From Armatimonadota bacterium (GTDB lineage Bacteria > Armatimonadota > Fimbriimonadia > Fimbriimonadales > Fimbriimonadaceae), in the NCBI GenBank assembly GCA_025360125.1, contig JANYCU010000018.1, forward strand, positions 1 to 64,000: a DNA stretch of 64,000 bases, written 5' to 3'. Below, one piece after another: positions 24,802-34,211 of this stretch (position 1 is its first letter; each line of letters starts with the position of its first letter). Both the position numbers and the translations under genes were made by a program. The notes under the pieces were generated by a model. It worked only from the letters and a program-made list of their open reading frames with translations, was not told the origin of the DNA and did no database searches.

Positions 24802-25712
24802 ACCGAAACCTTATCGCGATTCGAACGATGCCGAACGATGAAATAACGGGGCTGCTCGATTTGGCTGCGGAATTTAAAGCCAAAATTAACGCGGGGGAAG
24901 ATGTTCCTTCAATGAAAAAGACAGTCATCGGACTTCTTTTTTTTGAGAACTCAACGCGAACGAGAGTGAGCTTTGAGCAAGCGGCGTTCTACCTCGGTAT
25001 GCGATCAAGCAATTTCGCAACATCGGCCTCTTCGATGACCAAAGGCGAAACCCTGAAAGATACGATTTTGACTCTGCGCCATGAACGAATCAACGGCTTG
25101 GTGATGCGGCATAAATCCAGCGGTGCGCCGATGCTGGCTGCAAAGCATTTTGGCGGCCCTGTATTGAACGCCGGGGATGGTCAGCATGAACATCCGACTC
25201 AGGCTTTGGCCGATGCCTTGACCATATTAGAGCGAAAAACGTCACTCGAAGGATTGAATGTGTCGATTGTCGGAGATGTGGAGCATTCGCGGGTTGCTCG
25301 TTCCAATGCTTGGCTGCTGGATAAACTTGGTGCCAATGTTCGGCTGGTCGGCCCGAGAACATTGCTTCCGCCTCATCCATCCATGTTGCCCGGCGAGTGC
25401 TACGACGAACTCGAAGAGGGAATTTCGGGAGCGGATGTCATTATTTGCCTACGCCTTCAACGTGAAAGGATGGCGGAAGGCATGATCAGCTCGATCGGCG
25501 AGTACGCCAGCCTCTATCAGATCAACGCCGACACGCTACGCTTTGCCAATCCCGGCTGTCTGGTAATGCATCCTGGCCCGATTAATCGAGGGGTTGAGAT
25601 TGACGATGTCACGGCTGACGGAGATTCGGCCGTGATCAATCAACAAGTTGAGAACGGAGTCTTCGTGCGAATGGCGGCTTTCTACTGGTGCTTTGGAGGT
25701 CAACAATCATGA
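24798..25712 (+). CDS. pyrB: Aspartate carbamoyltransferase catalytic subunit
   Basis: A 304-residue enzyme that makes carbamoyl aspartate, the first committed step of pyrimidine synthesis. GTG start inside the pyrR stop. Carbamoyl-phosphate site FFENSTRTRVSFE (50-62), ASSMTKGETLKDT loop, and aspartate-site HPTQALADALTI and RLQRER are all present. No regulatory pyrI gene follows. The gene overlaps pyrC by ATGA. Confidence 0.95.
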   Translation: MNRNLIAIRTMPNDEITGLLDLAAEFKAKINAGEDVPSMKKTVIGLLFFENSTRTRVSFEQAAFYLGMRSSNFATSASSMTKGETLKDTILTLRHERINGLVMRHKSSGAPMLAAKHFGGPVLNAGDGQHEHPTQALADALTILERKTSLEGLNVSIVGDVEHSRVARSNAWLLDKLGANVRLVGPRTLLPPHPSMLPGECYDELEEGISGADVIICLRLQRERMAEGMISSIGEYASLYQINADTLRFANPGCLVMHPGPINRGVEIDDVTADGDSAVINQQVENGVFVRMAAFYWCFGGQQS

Positions 25713-27031
25713 AAACACTTTTGCGAAACGGCAGAATTCTCGATCCATCCCAAAACATGGATGAAATTGGGAGTGTTCTGATTGAAAACGACCAAGTGGT
25801 TGAAATTGGAAAAATTGAAGATTTAAGCGATATTGACGAAGTCTACGACTGCACCGGCTTCTGGATCACTCCGGGCCTCGTCGATATGCACGTTCACTTG
25901 CGCGAGCCAGGGGACGAACATAAAGAAACCATAATCTCGGGTACTCAGGCGGCGGCGGCGGGTGGATACACAACGATTTGTTGCATGCCCAACACTAGCC
26001 CTCCGCTCGACAACCCGGCAATTGTTGATTTTATTTTGGATCGAGCGGCGTCACCCGAAGCAGGCGGCGTGTTTGTTGCCCCAGTTGGAGCCATAACCAA
26101 GGGACTCAAAGGCGAAGAACTCTCAAATCTCGCGGCAATGAAAAGAGCGGGAATTGTGGCGGCCAGCGACGAAGGCTTTCCAATTCAGAATTCGCAAATC
26201 ATGAATCGAGCGATGGTTTTTTGTAACCAAATCGGCTTGCCAATCATGGCTCACTGCGACGACTCGAACCTGAGCAAAGGCGGATCAATGAATGAGGGGG
26301 CTGTAAGCGCCATGCTCGGGCTACAAGGTATTCCTCGAACCTCCGAAGAAATTGCCACGATGCGCAACTGTCTACTCTCCCTCCACACTCGGTGCCCGGT
26401 CCATATCATGAGGGTCAGCACTTGGGGTGCAGTTGAAATCATTCGACTCATCAAGTCGCTCGGCGCGCCAGTGACCTGCGAAGTCTGCCCAATGCACTTC
26501 GTCTTTACCGAAGACGACATCGGAGAATTCGACACAAAATTCAAAATGCAGCCACCGTTGCGAACCAAAGTTGACGTGGAATTGCTCCTGCAAGGACTGC
26601 AAGATGGAACCATTGACTGCATCGCCAGCGACCATTCCCCGCACGCTTCCCATGAAGTCGATGTACCGTTTGACGAAGCGCCATTCGGAGCTTCGACGAT
26701 TGAGGCCACGTTAGGCGCAACCTTGACTTATCTAACTCATCGCGGAATATTGAGCCCACTCGAGACGATCCGCAAGCTCAGTACCATGCCAGCCTTTATT
26801 TTAAATCTTGATGGCGGAACTTTGAAACCTGAAGACCTTCCGGTTGCCCAAGTCACGGTTATTGACCCGGACGTGGAGTGGACTTTTGATCGAAATAAGT
26901 CATTTAGTAAGAGCAAAAATACGCCGTTCCACAAGATGAAAATGAAAGGAAAGGCGGTCTTGACCTTCTCGGGAAGCGAAATCTATCGCGATGCGATTTA
27001 TCCGGCCGAGCGGTACGCAATTTACATCTGA
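25709..27031 (+). CDS. pyrC: Dihydroorotase
   Basis: A 440-residue type I dihydroorotase. GGAGGT lies seven bases before the ATG at 25709, which overlaps the pyrB stop; the longer open frame is rejected for that reason. Metal-site motifs: WITPGLVDMHVHLREPGDEHKET, the AAAAGGYTTICCMPNTSPP loop, MAHCDD, CEVCPMHFVFTE with a histidine ligand, and CIASDHSPHAS with the catalytic aspartate. It catalyses cyclisation of carbamoyl aspartate. Confidence 0.95.
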   Translation: MKTLLRNGRILDPSQNMDEIGSVLIENDQVVEIGKIEDLSDIDEVYDCTGFWITPGLVDMHVHLREPGDEHKETIISGTQAAAAGGYTTICCMPNTSPPLDNPAIVDFILDRAASPEAGGVFVAPVGAITKGLKGEELSNLAAMKRAGIVAASDEGFPIQNSQIMNRAMVFCNQIGLPIMAHCDDSNLSKGGSMNEGAVSAMLGLQGIPRTSEEIATMRNCLLSLHTRCPVHIMRVSTWGAVEIIRLIKSLGAPVTCEVCPMHFVFTEDDIGEFDTKFKMQPPLRTKVDVELLLQGLQDGTIDCIASDHSPHASHEVDVPFDEAPFGASTIEATLGATLTYLTHRGILSPLETIRKLSTMPAFILNLDGGTLKPEDLPVAQVTVIDPDVEWTFDRNKSFSKSKNTPFHKMKMKGKAVLTFSGSEIYRDAIYPAERYAIYI

Positions 27032-27717
27032 TGGCAAAGTTTCGATTGGCATTATTTGGCCTGGTTCTCATTGGATGTGGGCAATACCCAAATCCGAATG
27101 ACCTGATTGCGATTCGCTCTGAGTTACGAGTTGAAATAGCCTATAAGCGACTTGAAGCGGCAGAAACAACTCTGCAATTCAAAGTCGATTCCAAGGAAAT
27201 CGATGATAACCGACGAAACGAGCTCATTGGCGATTTAGCCAGCGATATGCTGAAGAGTATTGAGCAAAACACGGTGCCCGAGCCTGACCAATGGAAGTAT
27301 GCGGCCCTTCTCCGAGTTACCAATCAATGGCCAGCCACCGAGGTTGCCCTGAAGCGAGCGGTTGTTGTGGCCGCGACTCAGGAGCGAAAGATCAATGACT
27401 CGCTCAAATTGGCTCAAGCTGAAGCCCAAAATGGGGAGATTGATGAAGCCTTGGCAACCGCAACATCGGTTCTCAATGCTGGGGACAAAGATGCTGCTCC
27501 TATTTTGCCCGCAGTCTTATACGAAATCGTACCCGCAGTCGAAGGAAAGGGACGGGATAAGGAGTTGACGGAACTCTTAACCAAGGCAATCGAGTGCCAC
27601 AAGCGAGTGAAGATCGACAGTACGACGGAATCTGGCCGGGCCTTTCTGATTGCCAGAATGTATCATATTAATCGAGCGACCAGAAAGATTTCGGATCTAA
27701 TGGGTTCGAACATTTGA
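27031..27717 (+). CDS. Lipoprotein with TPR-like helices
   Basis: A 228-residue protein with lipobox FGLVLIGC (cysteine 16). The rest is helical with repeated alanine-rich pairs (WPATEVALKRAVVVAAT, NGEIDEALATATSVLNAG) that look like TPR or Sel1-type repeats. It starts at the pyrC stop (TGATG) and is followed 1 bp later by the hydrolase gene, so it is in the pyr transcript though unrelated to pyrimidines in any visible way. Confidence 0.7.
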   Translation: MAKFRLALFGLVLIGCGQYPNPNDLIAIRSELRVEIAYKRLEAAETTLQFKVDSKEIDDNRRNELIGDLASDMLKSIEQNTVPEPDQWKYAALLRVTNQWPATEVALKRAVVVAATQERKINDSLKLAQAEAQNGEIDEALATATSVLNAGDKDAAPILPAVLYEIVPAVEGKGRDKELTELLTKAIECHKRVKIDSTTESGRAFLIARMYHINRATRKISDLMGSNI

Positions 27718-27718
27718 C

Positions 27719-28900
27719 GTGAAAGCACTTCGAATTCTCATAATTCTGATTGTTGCCAACTTAACCGCGCTCGGCTTGGCCCAATTCGAAGTCCCCAAGA
27801 TTCAGTTTGATAAGTGGATTTCGACCGAACAGACCGAGGACTTCGACGCCTATGTGGCTCGATTTCCTAGCGCATTCACGACCCATTACGCTGAAAACGA
27901 CATGGTTCAGCTCCATGTCCAACTCCCGGTTGACGTCGAAAAGCCGCCCATTGTCTTGATCCTGCACTACTGGGGTGCTCCGGGCTTAAAGGTCGAGAGG
28001 TCTCTTGCGCTTGAACTCAACCAACGGGGAATTGGTGCGGCAATTATGACCCTCCCATACCATCTGACCCGTACTCCCAAAGGAGCTGTTTCCGGGGCCA
28101 TGGCGATCCTTCCTGATCCGGAAAAGTTGAAAGCAACCATGACCCAATCGGTGATGGACGTGCGCCGGTCTCTCGACTTTATCCAATCTCGGTCGGAATG
28201 CGGTCCAATCATCGGAATCTATGGAACGAGTCTCGGCGCCATTGTCGCATCACTTTCCTATGCAGTTGACGATCGTATTCAGAACGCAGCATTTCTTTTG
28301 GGTGGTATCGATCTCGCAAAGCTGATCTGGCGCTCTTCGCTCATGGTCACCGTAAAAGAGACCTTGCGGAGCAAAGGATATAATGAGCGACGGTTGACCG
28401 AGGCCCTCCAAAGCGTCGAACCTTCAACGTACTTGAAGGGGCAAAAGAATGGAAAGACGTTCATTATTCGGGCTAAATATGACACGGTAATTCCCGCAGA
28501 ATGCTCCGATGCACTCGTCCAAGCATTGCCGAATTCGAAGCTGTTGACCATCGATTCGGGGCATTACGGCGGGGTTTTTATCCAAGAAAAGCTACTCCGG
28601 GAGGTCGCTAATTTCTGGGAGAGTCTCGTAGCAAATCGGGAATATTCGCCACCACTCAAGATCGTTTCTCCGACGGTCCGAGTGGGAATTACACTTGAAA
28701 TGCCATCGAAATTTGACATTGCTGCTGGCTTTGATTTGATCAAACTTGATAAGCCAGGTAAGAGCTATGTGAGTTTATTGTTGACTCCAAAGAATCCGGT
28801 ACTCTGGATTGGGACCGACGTCTTGTCGGGTTTTAGTGCCGGAGTGGGAATTTCCAACCGGCGAGTTGGGTTTGGGTTGTTTTGGAGCATCGTCCTTTAA
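27719..28900 (+). CDS. Secreted alpha/beta hydrolase
   Basis: A 393-residue protein, GTG start, with signal peptide (LRILIILIVANLTALGLAQ). An alpha/beta hydrolase core spans about 75-300: VLILHYWGAPG oxyanion strand, IYGTSLGAIVAS as nucleophile elbow (serine in GTSLG), KYDTVIPAEC with the acid residue, and DSGHYGG with the histidine. The sequence resembles ABHD18-like hydrolases more than classical lipases. The C-terminal 90 residues form an unassigned beta-rich extension. Co-transcribed with the pyr genes. Confidence 0.75.
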   Translation: MKALRILIILIVANLTALGLAQFEVPKIQFDKWISTEQTEDFDAYVARFPSAFTTHYAENDMVQLHVQLPVDVEKPPIVLILHYWGAPGLKVERSLALELNQRGIGAAIMTLPYHLTRTPKGAVSGAMAILPDPEKLKATMTQSVMDVRRSLDFIQSRSECGPIIGIYGTSLGAIVASLSYAVDDRIQNAAFLLGGIDLAKLIWRSSLMVTVKETLRSKGYNERRLTEALQSVEPSTYLKGQKNGKTFIIRAKYDTVIPAECSDALVQALPNSKLLTIDSGHYGGVFIQEKLLREVANFWESLVANREYSPPLKIVSPTVRVGITLEMPSKFDIAAGFDLIKLDKPGKSYVSLLLTPKNPVLWIGTDVLSGFSAGVGISNRRVGFGLFWSIVL

Positions 28901-29628
28901 CCGATCGAGAGATCGTGGAAACTTGTTGTCTCAATATGGCGGAGACATACTTTGCCTTAGCGAGATCGGCCGCTGGGTCTTGTCGATTCGAAGACGAGGG
29001 GATTATTGGATGTCGGAGTGAACTGGATCACCCGGCGGCGAATTTTGCAATCGTCGCTCGCCCAACCTTAGGTTCTATTGTGGGCCTATTCCAGAACGGT
29101 CCCCGAACTGCGTACGTCATGCCCACTGACCAATCTGGTTCGGTGATCCAAATGATGCGAGGGTCGGGATTTAAGGAAGGTTCTCCCTTGAGCCTTTTGT
29201 TTATGAGACGGCCCGAGGGTGGCGTTGACTTGGATTTAGAAACCGTAACCGGATTTTCCGATCGGTATGACCACACCATGTTTTTGGCTCGTCAATTTTT
29301 TTCGTCGTCAGGCGGCTCATTCTGCAACGATATTTCAACAATGACTGCGCACGCGGAACGTTGCGAGTTACTAAGGTTATCCGGCAAATTGGGTTCAATT
29401 GCCGGAGCAATGGTGGTGCAGACAGGCAATTCATTGGGGCTTTATAACATTACGGTTTCGCCTGAAAACCGGCACAGTGGTCTCGGTTCAGAACTCGTCC
29501 GATCTCTGGTGGGGATTGCCGCCTCACGAGGCTGTACTGCTACGCTGCAATGCAATGATTCGCTGGTGCCGTGGTACGAACGGCTGGGCTTCCGGAAGTA
29601 CGGCGAAATCGTGATGATGCGGCGGTAG
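28882..29628 (+). CDS. GNAT-type N-acetyltransferase
   Basis: A 248-residue protein with a C-terminal GNAT domain: LYNITVSPENRHSGLGSELVRSL is the beta4-alpha3 acetyl-CoA pyrophosphate loop, and LQCNDSLVPWYERLGFRKYGE the usual end. The N-terminal half may be a second, degenerate GNAT lobe. The frame opens with a TTG at 28882 that overlaps the hydrolase gene by 19 bp; no good Shine-Dalgarno is present, and a later ATG (28936) is possible. Substrate unknown. Confidence 0.75.
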   Translation: MEHRPLTDREIVETCCLNMAETYFALARSAAGSCRFEDEGIIGCRSELDHPAANFAIVARPTLGSIVGLFQNGPRTAYVMPTDQSGSVIQMMRGSGFKEGSPLSLLFMRRPEGGVDLDLETVTGFSDRYDHTMFLARQFFSSSGGSFCNDISTMTAHAERCELLRLSGKLGSIAGAMVVQTGNSLGLYNITVSPENRHSGLGSELVRSLVGIAASRGCTATLQCNDSLVPWYERLGFRKYGEIVMMRR

Positions 29629-29682
29629 GGCGAGGGCGAAGGATGAATCCGAATTCCATCTCACCTCGTATTCTAATTATTA

Positions 29683-29943
29683 ATGACAGCTAGAAAGGCG
29701 TTGATTTGGAATGCGGTGCTTGCGATAGGTATTGTTCTTCGGTTCTTGGTTGGTCGACCTGCTTGCCTCCAGAAGGACTACGTTGGTATCTGGGACACTC
29801 CCCAATATTTCCAGGCCGTCGTCTTTTCCCTGGCCGCGTGTATGGGTATGATTGGCTTCGTGATGGCATTGCCCATGACGATGCAAATGTTTGCTGAAAG
29901 AAGGGCCAAAGCTGCTGCATCCTCGGGCTCCAATTTCTTGTAA
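29683..29943 (+). CDS. Small membrane protein
   Basis: An 86-residue protein with two hydrophobic segments (ALIWNAVLAIGIVLRFLVG and FQAVVFSLAACMGMIGFVMAL) and a short basic tail. It is directly followed, in the same frame, by the GTG of the next frame. No family recognised; confidence rests on composition and linkage. Confidence 0.5.
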   Translation: MTARKALIWNAVLAIGIVLRFLVGRPACLQKDYVGIWDTPQYFQAVVFSLAACMGMIGFVMALPMTMQMFAERRAKAAASSGSNFL

Positions 29944-30351
29944 GTGAATACGTTGAAACGCGACCGCCAAGCACTTTTGGATGACTTAGAGGATCAGCGG
30001 CTTGAAACCGACTGGGATCGGAAGCTCGGATTTTTCCATGGGTTTGCTTGGTACATGCTCGTCCTCTACGGGCCGGGGCCGTTTGTCGTGGCATTATTAC
30101 CTTTTGACAAAGACTTCAAGATGGCACTTTGGGTTTTTTCTCCGCTACCATTCGGAGTCATAGCATCGTTTTGGTAGCGACGCCAAAATGGTGAAAGCAA
30201 TATCGTGTTTGACCGAAATGGATCTTATTTCGCCAAACGCGGCATCATAAAACGCTTTCTGCCATAATTCGTGCAGGTTGATGACTACAATGCCAAAATT
30301 GTCATCATTGAGACATGGCAAGTGCCGCAATGGACGGCGTCGACTAATTAA
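29944..30351 (+). pseudogene. Membrane protein gene with in-frame stops
   Basis: A GTG-started frame gives 77 residues with two membrane helices (FAWYMLVLYGPGPFVVALL and MALWVFSPLPFGVIASF) and then TAG at 30175-30177. Reading on in the same frame gives RRQNGESNIVFDRNGSYFAK, a TAA at 30265-30267, then FVQVDDYNAKIVIIETW up to a final TAA at 30349-30351. Both continuations look like protein, so I read this as a formerly longer gene with two stop mutations. The alternative is a real 77-residue protein followed by chance codons. Confidence 0.45.
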
Positions 30352-30586
30352 GCACCATTAACCAAAACAGGTCAAGATTCCTGCAGATGCGATTTTTGCA
30401 AGAAGGAAAAAAGCTGTTTTTGCGGAAGAAGCGGACGTGCGCTGTCTTCACCAGAAGCCTCGCTAAGGTAGTAATTGGGTGAATTTTGCTATGGAAGGCT
30501 GGACTTCCGAGGCGAGAGATTAATCGAAGATCAAGTTTACTCGGCATCCCGTATAAGTTGACATTTAGGCCCGGCCCGGAACTTTC

Positions 30587-31522
30587 TTACCAAACCTTTG
30601 AAATTTTACTGGGATCAAGGCATCCCGCAGGCATTTGGACCCCAGGATCTCTTTGGTTATGCTCTGTAATGCAATCACCAATATACAGTTGATAGATTAC
30701 GGCTTCATTCCATCTGATTACTCCGTCCTTTGGAGTTACGGTTTCCTCCATCCTTTGTGTCTGCCTGTTTAGTTTCGTTGATCGGATCATATAGTCCTCG
30801 GGATCAATAGCAAAGAATCTCACATTGAACCCTTTAAACGCAGATTCCGACCAACCTCGAACGAAGGTTGATGGTTTGTTAGGGTCACTTATCACTTCAT
30901 TCCTGATTTGTACACTAAAGTCAGTAGGAACAGATTTTGGAAAGAGCCAATTAGATACATTTTCTGCAGTGGAGAATGAATTTTCAAGATCGTATTTTCC
31001 TTTGCCGCACTCAACCGAAATGTAACGCAAGGTGTCGGACCCTTTTTCAAAAGCAGCAACAATCGTCATATCGGAAGCTTTTGTCTCTCCTAGTTTCTTA
31101 ATAAAAGGTGCTTGTTTTTCAGTCTTGAATATTGGGCCAGAGTAAAATTGATATACAGAATAACGCTTGCCATTAGTGTGTCCACCCATCATTCCATATG
31201 CATCTGGCTTGACATCGGGTTCGTAACCTTCAGCATCGCGTAAAGTATCGATAGGGTCCCCAATTTTGTCAAGTACTGTATTTCGCGGTTGACCCAACAG
31301 ATTTACCAGTTCAGTTACCAATGTCCATGCGGGGGTTTTAGACGTTGCCGCCGTAGTTCCGCTTGCCGCACCTTCTGGATACATGGCATCCGATCCGACC
31401 TCTGAATTGTTTGATGGCAACGATCCTATTTTCTTTTCTTTGTTGCAAGCGCACAAGAAAAGCACAGTAAGAATACAAACTATCAATTGGAACTGGCGCT
31501 GGACAAGATTTGTTCGACTCAT
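30587..31522 (-). CDS. Lipoprotein of unknown function
   Basis: A 311-residue protein with lipobox LTVLFLCAC (cysteine about 26), a serine/threonine-rich linker, then a globular domain beginning WTLVTELVNLLGQPRNTVLDKIGDP, the start of an SmpA/BamE-like or DUF-type 'LGxPxxxVxxxxGxP' motif. The remainder alternates beta and charged segments. No enzyme motif is seen. It stands alone, with 235 bp on one side (30352-30586) in which no gene is supported. Confidence 0.7.
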   Translation of the reverse strand: MSRTNLVQRQFQLIVCILTVLFLCACNKEKKIGSLPSNNSEVGSDAMYPEGAASGTTAATSKTPAWTLVTELVNLLGQPRNTVLDKIGDPIDTLRDAEGYEPDVKPDAYGMMGGHTNGKRYSVYQFYSGPIFKTEKQAPFIKKLGETKASDMTIVAAFEKGSDTLRYISVECGKGKYDLENSFSTAENVSNWLFPKSVPTDFSVQIRNEVISDPNKPSTFVRGWSESAFKGFNVRFFAIDPEDYMIRSTKLNRQTQRMEETVTPKDGVIRWNEAVIYQLYIGDCITEHNQRDPGVQMPAGCLDPSKISKVW

Positions 31523-31623
31523 TTAGCTCTTGCTCACTTTACCACAGCGAACAAATCACTTTCATGCACTTACGATTTCAACACAGATTCGTGATGTTAC
31601 ATGTCAAGTAGCACCGTATAACT

Positions 31624-32637
31624 TTAGGACTGACGCGCGATGACGTAGTCTGCGACGGCGTGTAGCATGTCCCTCGCGAGGCTTTCGTCAAGCTCGTCCA
31701 GGCGGTCGTGGGCGGTTGAAATGTGCTCAGTACCCAGTGCTTCAGCCTTGGCGAAGGCACCACGTGTATCCATCCAGTCGCAGATCATTCGGATTTCGTC
31801 TTCGTTGACCGAGCCGCCAAAACGGCGTCGGGCGATGTGGCTTTCGGCCTCACTGAGGTTGTCGCGTAGGTAGATCAGGGGCAGGGTCGCTTGCCCATCT
31901 CGGAAGTCGGTGGCGATTGGCTTTCCGGTCTTAGCTTTGTCGCCTCGATAATCAAGCAGGTCATCGGCGATTTGGAACGCCATTCCTGTGTGTTGACCAA
32001 AGCGGGCGAGAGATTCTCGCTGGGCTTTTGTGGCCCCGGCTACAATGGCTCCAAGCTCGCAACAGCATCGAATGAACGACGCAGTTTTCATCTGTAGGAT
32101 TTCAAGGTGATGCTCTTCGTCGAGGTCAAAGTCGCCCCGAGCCTCAAGCTCAATGACTTCACCTTCGGCAATTTCGCAAACCGCATCGGCTACGGTTCGG
32201 AAGACTTCGACATCGCCGTCTGCGGCAAGCAAGGACATTGCTTTTGCGAGAAAAACGTCGCCCGACATGATCGCGGTCGTGTTGCCAAAAGCGGCGGCAG
32301 CGGTCGGCTTGCCTCGTCGTGTTCCGGCAGAGTCAATAACATCGTCATGAACGAGGGTCGCCATGTGAATAATTTCCATGCACGCGCCTAGCTTTCGGAG
32401 GCGGTCCATGTCGGCATCTGGATTCACGACCTTGCCCGATAGGATGACGAAGGCAGGTCGAATTCGCTTTCCACCCGCATCAAGGATTTGCTTCGATACT
32501 TGCCGAATGAGGTCAACCCGCGAATTCGTGCTTTCGCGAATGATCTGTTCGATTTCGGCGACTTCTTCGCTGACTTTGCGAAGAAGTTGAGCTTGAATTT
32601 CGGGATTCTTGAGCAGGGAGAGTGATTGAGCGGTCAT
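31624..32637 (-). CDS. Polyprenyl diphosphate synthase
   Basis: A 337-residue trans-prenyltransferase that builds the isoprenoid tail of quinones. The first aspartate-rich motif is LVHDDVIDSAGTRRGKPT and the second is FQIADDLLDYRGD; GKRIRPAF supplies the IPP-binding residues. Chain length cannot be read reliably. The ATG at 32637 overlaps the ubiE stop (ATGA), and the pairing with ubiE indicates menaquinone synthesis, as in hepT-menG clusters. Confidence 0.92.
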   Translation of the reverse strand: MTAQSLSLLKNPEIQAQLLRKVSEEVAEIEQIIRESTNSRVDLIRQVSKQILDAGGKRIRPAFVILSGKVVNPDADMDRLRKLGACMEIIHMATLVHDDVIDSAGTRRGKPTAAAAFGNTTAIMSGDVFLAKAMSLLAADGDVEVFRTVADAVCEIAEGEVIELEARGDFDLDEEHHLEILQMKTASFIRCCCELGAIVAGATKAQRESLARFGQHTGMAFQIADDLLDYRGDKAKTGKPIATDFRDGQATLPLIYLRDNLSEAESHIARRRFGGSVNEDEIRMICDWMDTRGAFAKAEALGTEHISTAHDRLDELDESLARDMLHAVADYVIARQS

Positions 32638-33350
32638 GGTTTGGTACCCCAATGGATGCAGATGTTTCCGAACATGAGGTCTTGGTAATTCACATCGGTG
32701 AACCCCGCGGCTTGCATGATTTGGACTAATTCTTGTCGAGTCTTAAATCGTTTTGAACTCTCGTTCAGATAGCGGTAGTCGTCCTTGCTTTTGAGCGATC
32801 TGCCGAGAATACCGGTCAGGGCGGTGCGACCGATGCCCGTAAAACTGCGGACAATTTGGCTTTTCGGCTCGGCGCAGTCTATCGAGACGAACATACCTTC
32901 AGGTCCGAGAACCCGAAACGCTTCGTTATGGGCTCGCTGGATGTCGGGCACGTTGCGCATTCCCCAGCCGACGGTCACTCCGTGGAAATAGCCATCTTCG
33001 AAGGGGAGATTGCAAGCATCACCGAGGACCAGCTTTGATGTTTCATCTTTTGCTGAAGCTTGGTCCAGCATGGGCTGGCAGAAGTCGAGTCCGACTAGTT
33101 CGCCGTCGGTGTCGATGGCTTTTCGGAGGGGGATGAAAAAGTCTCCGGTTCCGCAACAGATGTCGAGAGCCCGGTCTCCAGGTTTGAGATTTAGCTTCGA
33201 AACGGCGAGTTCACGCCATTTCTTGTCGCGGTTGAAGCTGAGGATTCGGTTGGCAAGATCATAGTTTTTCGCGATTCGCGAAAACAGACCATGTACGGCA
33301 AGACCCTTCTCTTCGTTTTGAGTCTCCCATATTGGAATTTGTTGTTTCAT
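32634..33350 (-). CDS. ubiE: Demethylmenaquinone / ubiquinone C-methyltransferase
   Basis: About 238 residues. The UbiE/MenG signatures are clear: VHGLFSRIAKNYDLANRILSF at the start, SAM-binding LDICCGTGDFFIPL, GDACNLPFEDGYFHGVTVGWGMRNV, and a LNESSKRFKTRQELVQIMQAAGF end. It methylates demethylmenaquinone or the ubiquinone intermediate; with the adjacent prenyl synthase, menaquinone is more likely. The frame also has an ATG three codons earlier (33359); AGGA is too close to that one, so 33350 is preferred. Confidence 0.92.
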   Translation of the reverse strand: MKQQIPIWETQNEEKGLAVHGLFSRIAKNYDLANRILSFNRDKKWRELAVSKLNLKPGDRALDICCGTGDFFIPLRKAIDTDGELVGLDFCQPMLDQASAKDETSKLVLGDACNLPFEDGYFHGVTVGWGMRNVPDIQRAHNEAFRVLGPEGMFVSIDCAEPKSQIVRSFTGIGRTALTGILGRSLKSKDDYRYLNESSKRFKTRQELVQIMQAAGFTDVNYQDLMFGNICIHWGTKP

Positions 33351-33376
33351 CTCAACCATTTCCTGTCTATGTATAC

Positions 33377-33397
33377 CTGAAATTGTAGAAATTTCAG
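33377..33397. promoter_or_regulatory. Palindrome between ubiE and phosphatase genes
   Basis: CTGAAATT and AATTTCAG are exact inverted repeats around GTAGA, in the 75-bp gap between two divergent starts. It could be an operator shared by both genes; no known regulator motif is recognised. Confidence 0.35.
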
Positions 33398-33425
33398 AAT
33401 ATATTGAAAGTTACTACGGATAAAC

Positions 33426-34211
33426 TTGGCTGTGCGTTTCTATTCCTGCTATGCCTTTGATTTAGATGGAACATTGTATCGGGGGAGCCAGGTCGTTCCG
33501 GGTGCGCCCGAGGTGATTCGCGCAATTAGGGAACGAGGAGTGAGCGTCTTGTTTGTTACTAATAATTCGGGAATGACTCGGGCCGAATATGTTCGAAAGC
33601 TGGCTTCAATGGCGATCGAATCCACGCTCGACGAAGTCATCACCAGTGGAGCGGCCGCCGGAAATTATGCTCAAAAAGAAGGCATTCAGTCGGTTTTTGT
33701 CGTCGGTGAACCCGGATTAGTGTTTACTTTGCGAGAGTTGGGGCTTGATGTGGTTAATGCAGGACCGGATGGTCGAGTTAATTTAGATACTGGCGGAGCC
33801 CAGGCGGTTATCTCGGGAATTTGCCGTGAGGCGTTCTCGTATGACTTGCTGGATGCGGCGATGCAGGTGGTGATGCGAACGAAGCAGTACATTGCCTGCA
33901 ATGCTGACCTAACCTATCCAGTCGAAGACGGAGTATTTCGTCCTGGTTCGGGAGCAATTGTTGCCGCCCTTGAGGCATGCAGCGGAGTGCGGGCGACGGT
34001 TGTCGGAAAACCTGCTCCCGACATGCTCATTAACGCCCTCAAGGCTTTAGAAATAGATCCGAAAGACACTCTGATGGTTGGAGATCGAATGGATACAGAT
34101 ATCGCATGCGGAAAGGCGGCCGGAGCGGACACCTGCTTGGTCTTAACTGGTGTCAGTCAAGCGGTTCCCGCAGGGCAATGGTGCGTTGACTCGGTCAAAG
34201 ACCTTGTCTAA
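33426..34211 (+). CDS. HAD-IIA (NagD-like) phosphatase
   Basis: A 261-residue cytoplasmic phosphatase. TTG start with GGA six bases before. Motif I YAFDLDGTLYRG (10-19), motif II VLFVTNNSG, a C2 cap in the middle, motif III in VGKPAPDM and motif IV MVGDRMDTDIACG. It resembles NagD/p-nitrophenylphosphatase-type enzymes; physiological substrates vary between sugars, nucleotides and phosphoglycolate. Converges on the next gene with a 17-bp overlap. Confidence 0.88.
   Translation: MAVRFYSCYAFDLDGTLYRGSQVVPGAPEVIRAIRERGVSVLFVTNNSGMTRAEYVRKLASMAIESTLDEVITSGAAAGNYAQKEGIQSVFVVGEPGLVFTLRELGLDVVNAGPDGRVNLDTGGAQAVISGICREAFSYDLLDAAMQVVMRTKQYIACNADLTYPVEDGVFRPGSGAIVAALEACSGVRATVVGKPAPDMLINALKALEIDPKDTLMVGDRMDTDIACGKAAGADTCLVLTGVSQAVPAGQWCVDSVKDLV

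Noticed and set aside
31578-31763. 61-codon frame at the end of the prenyl synthase gene
   Set aside because: Out-of-frame shadow of the real gene with no start signal.
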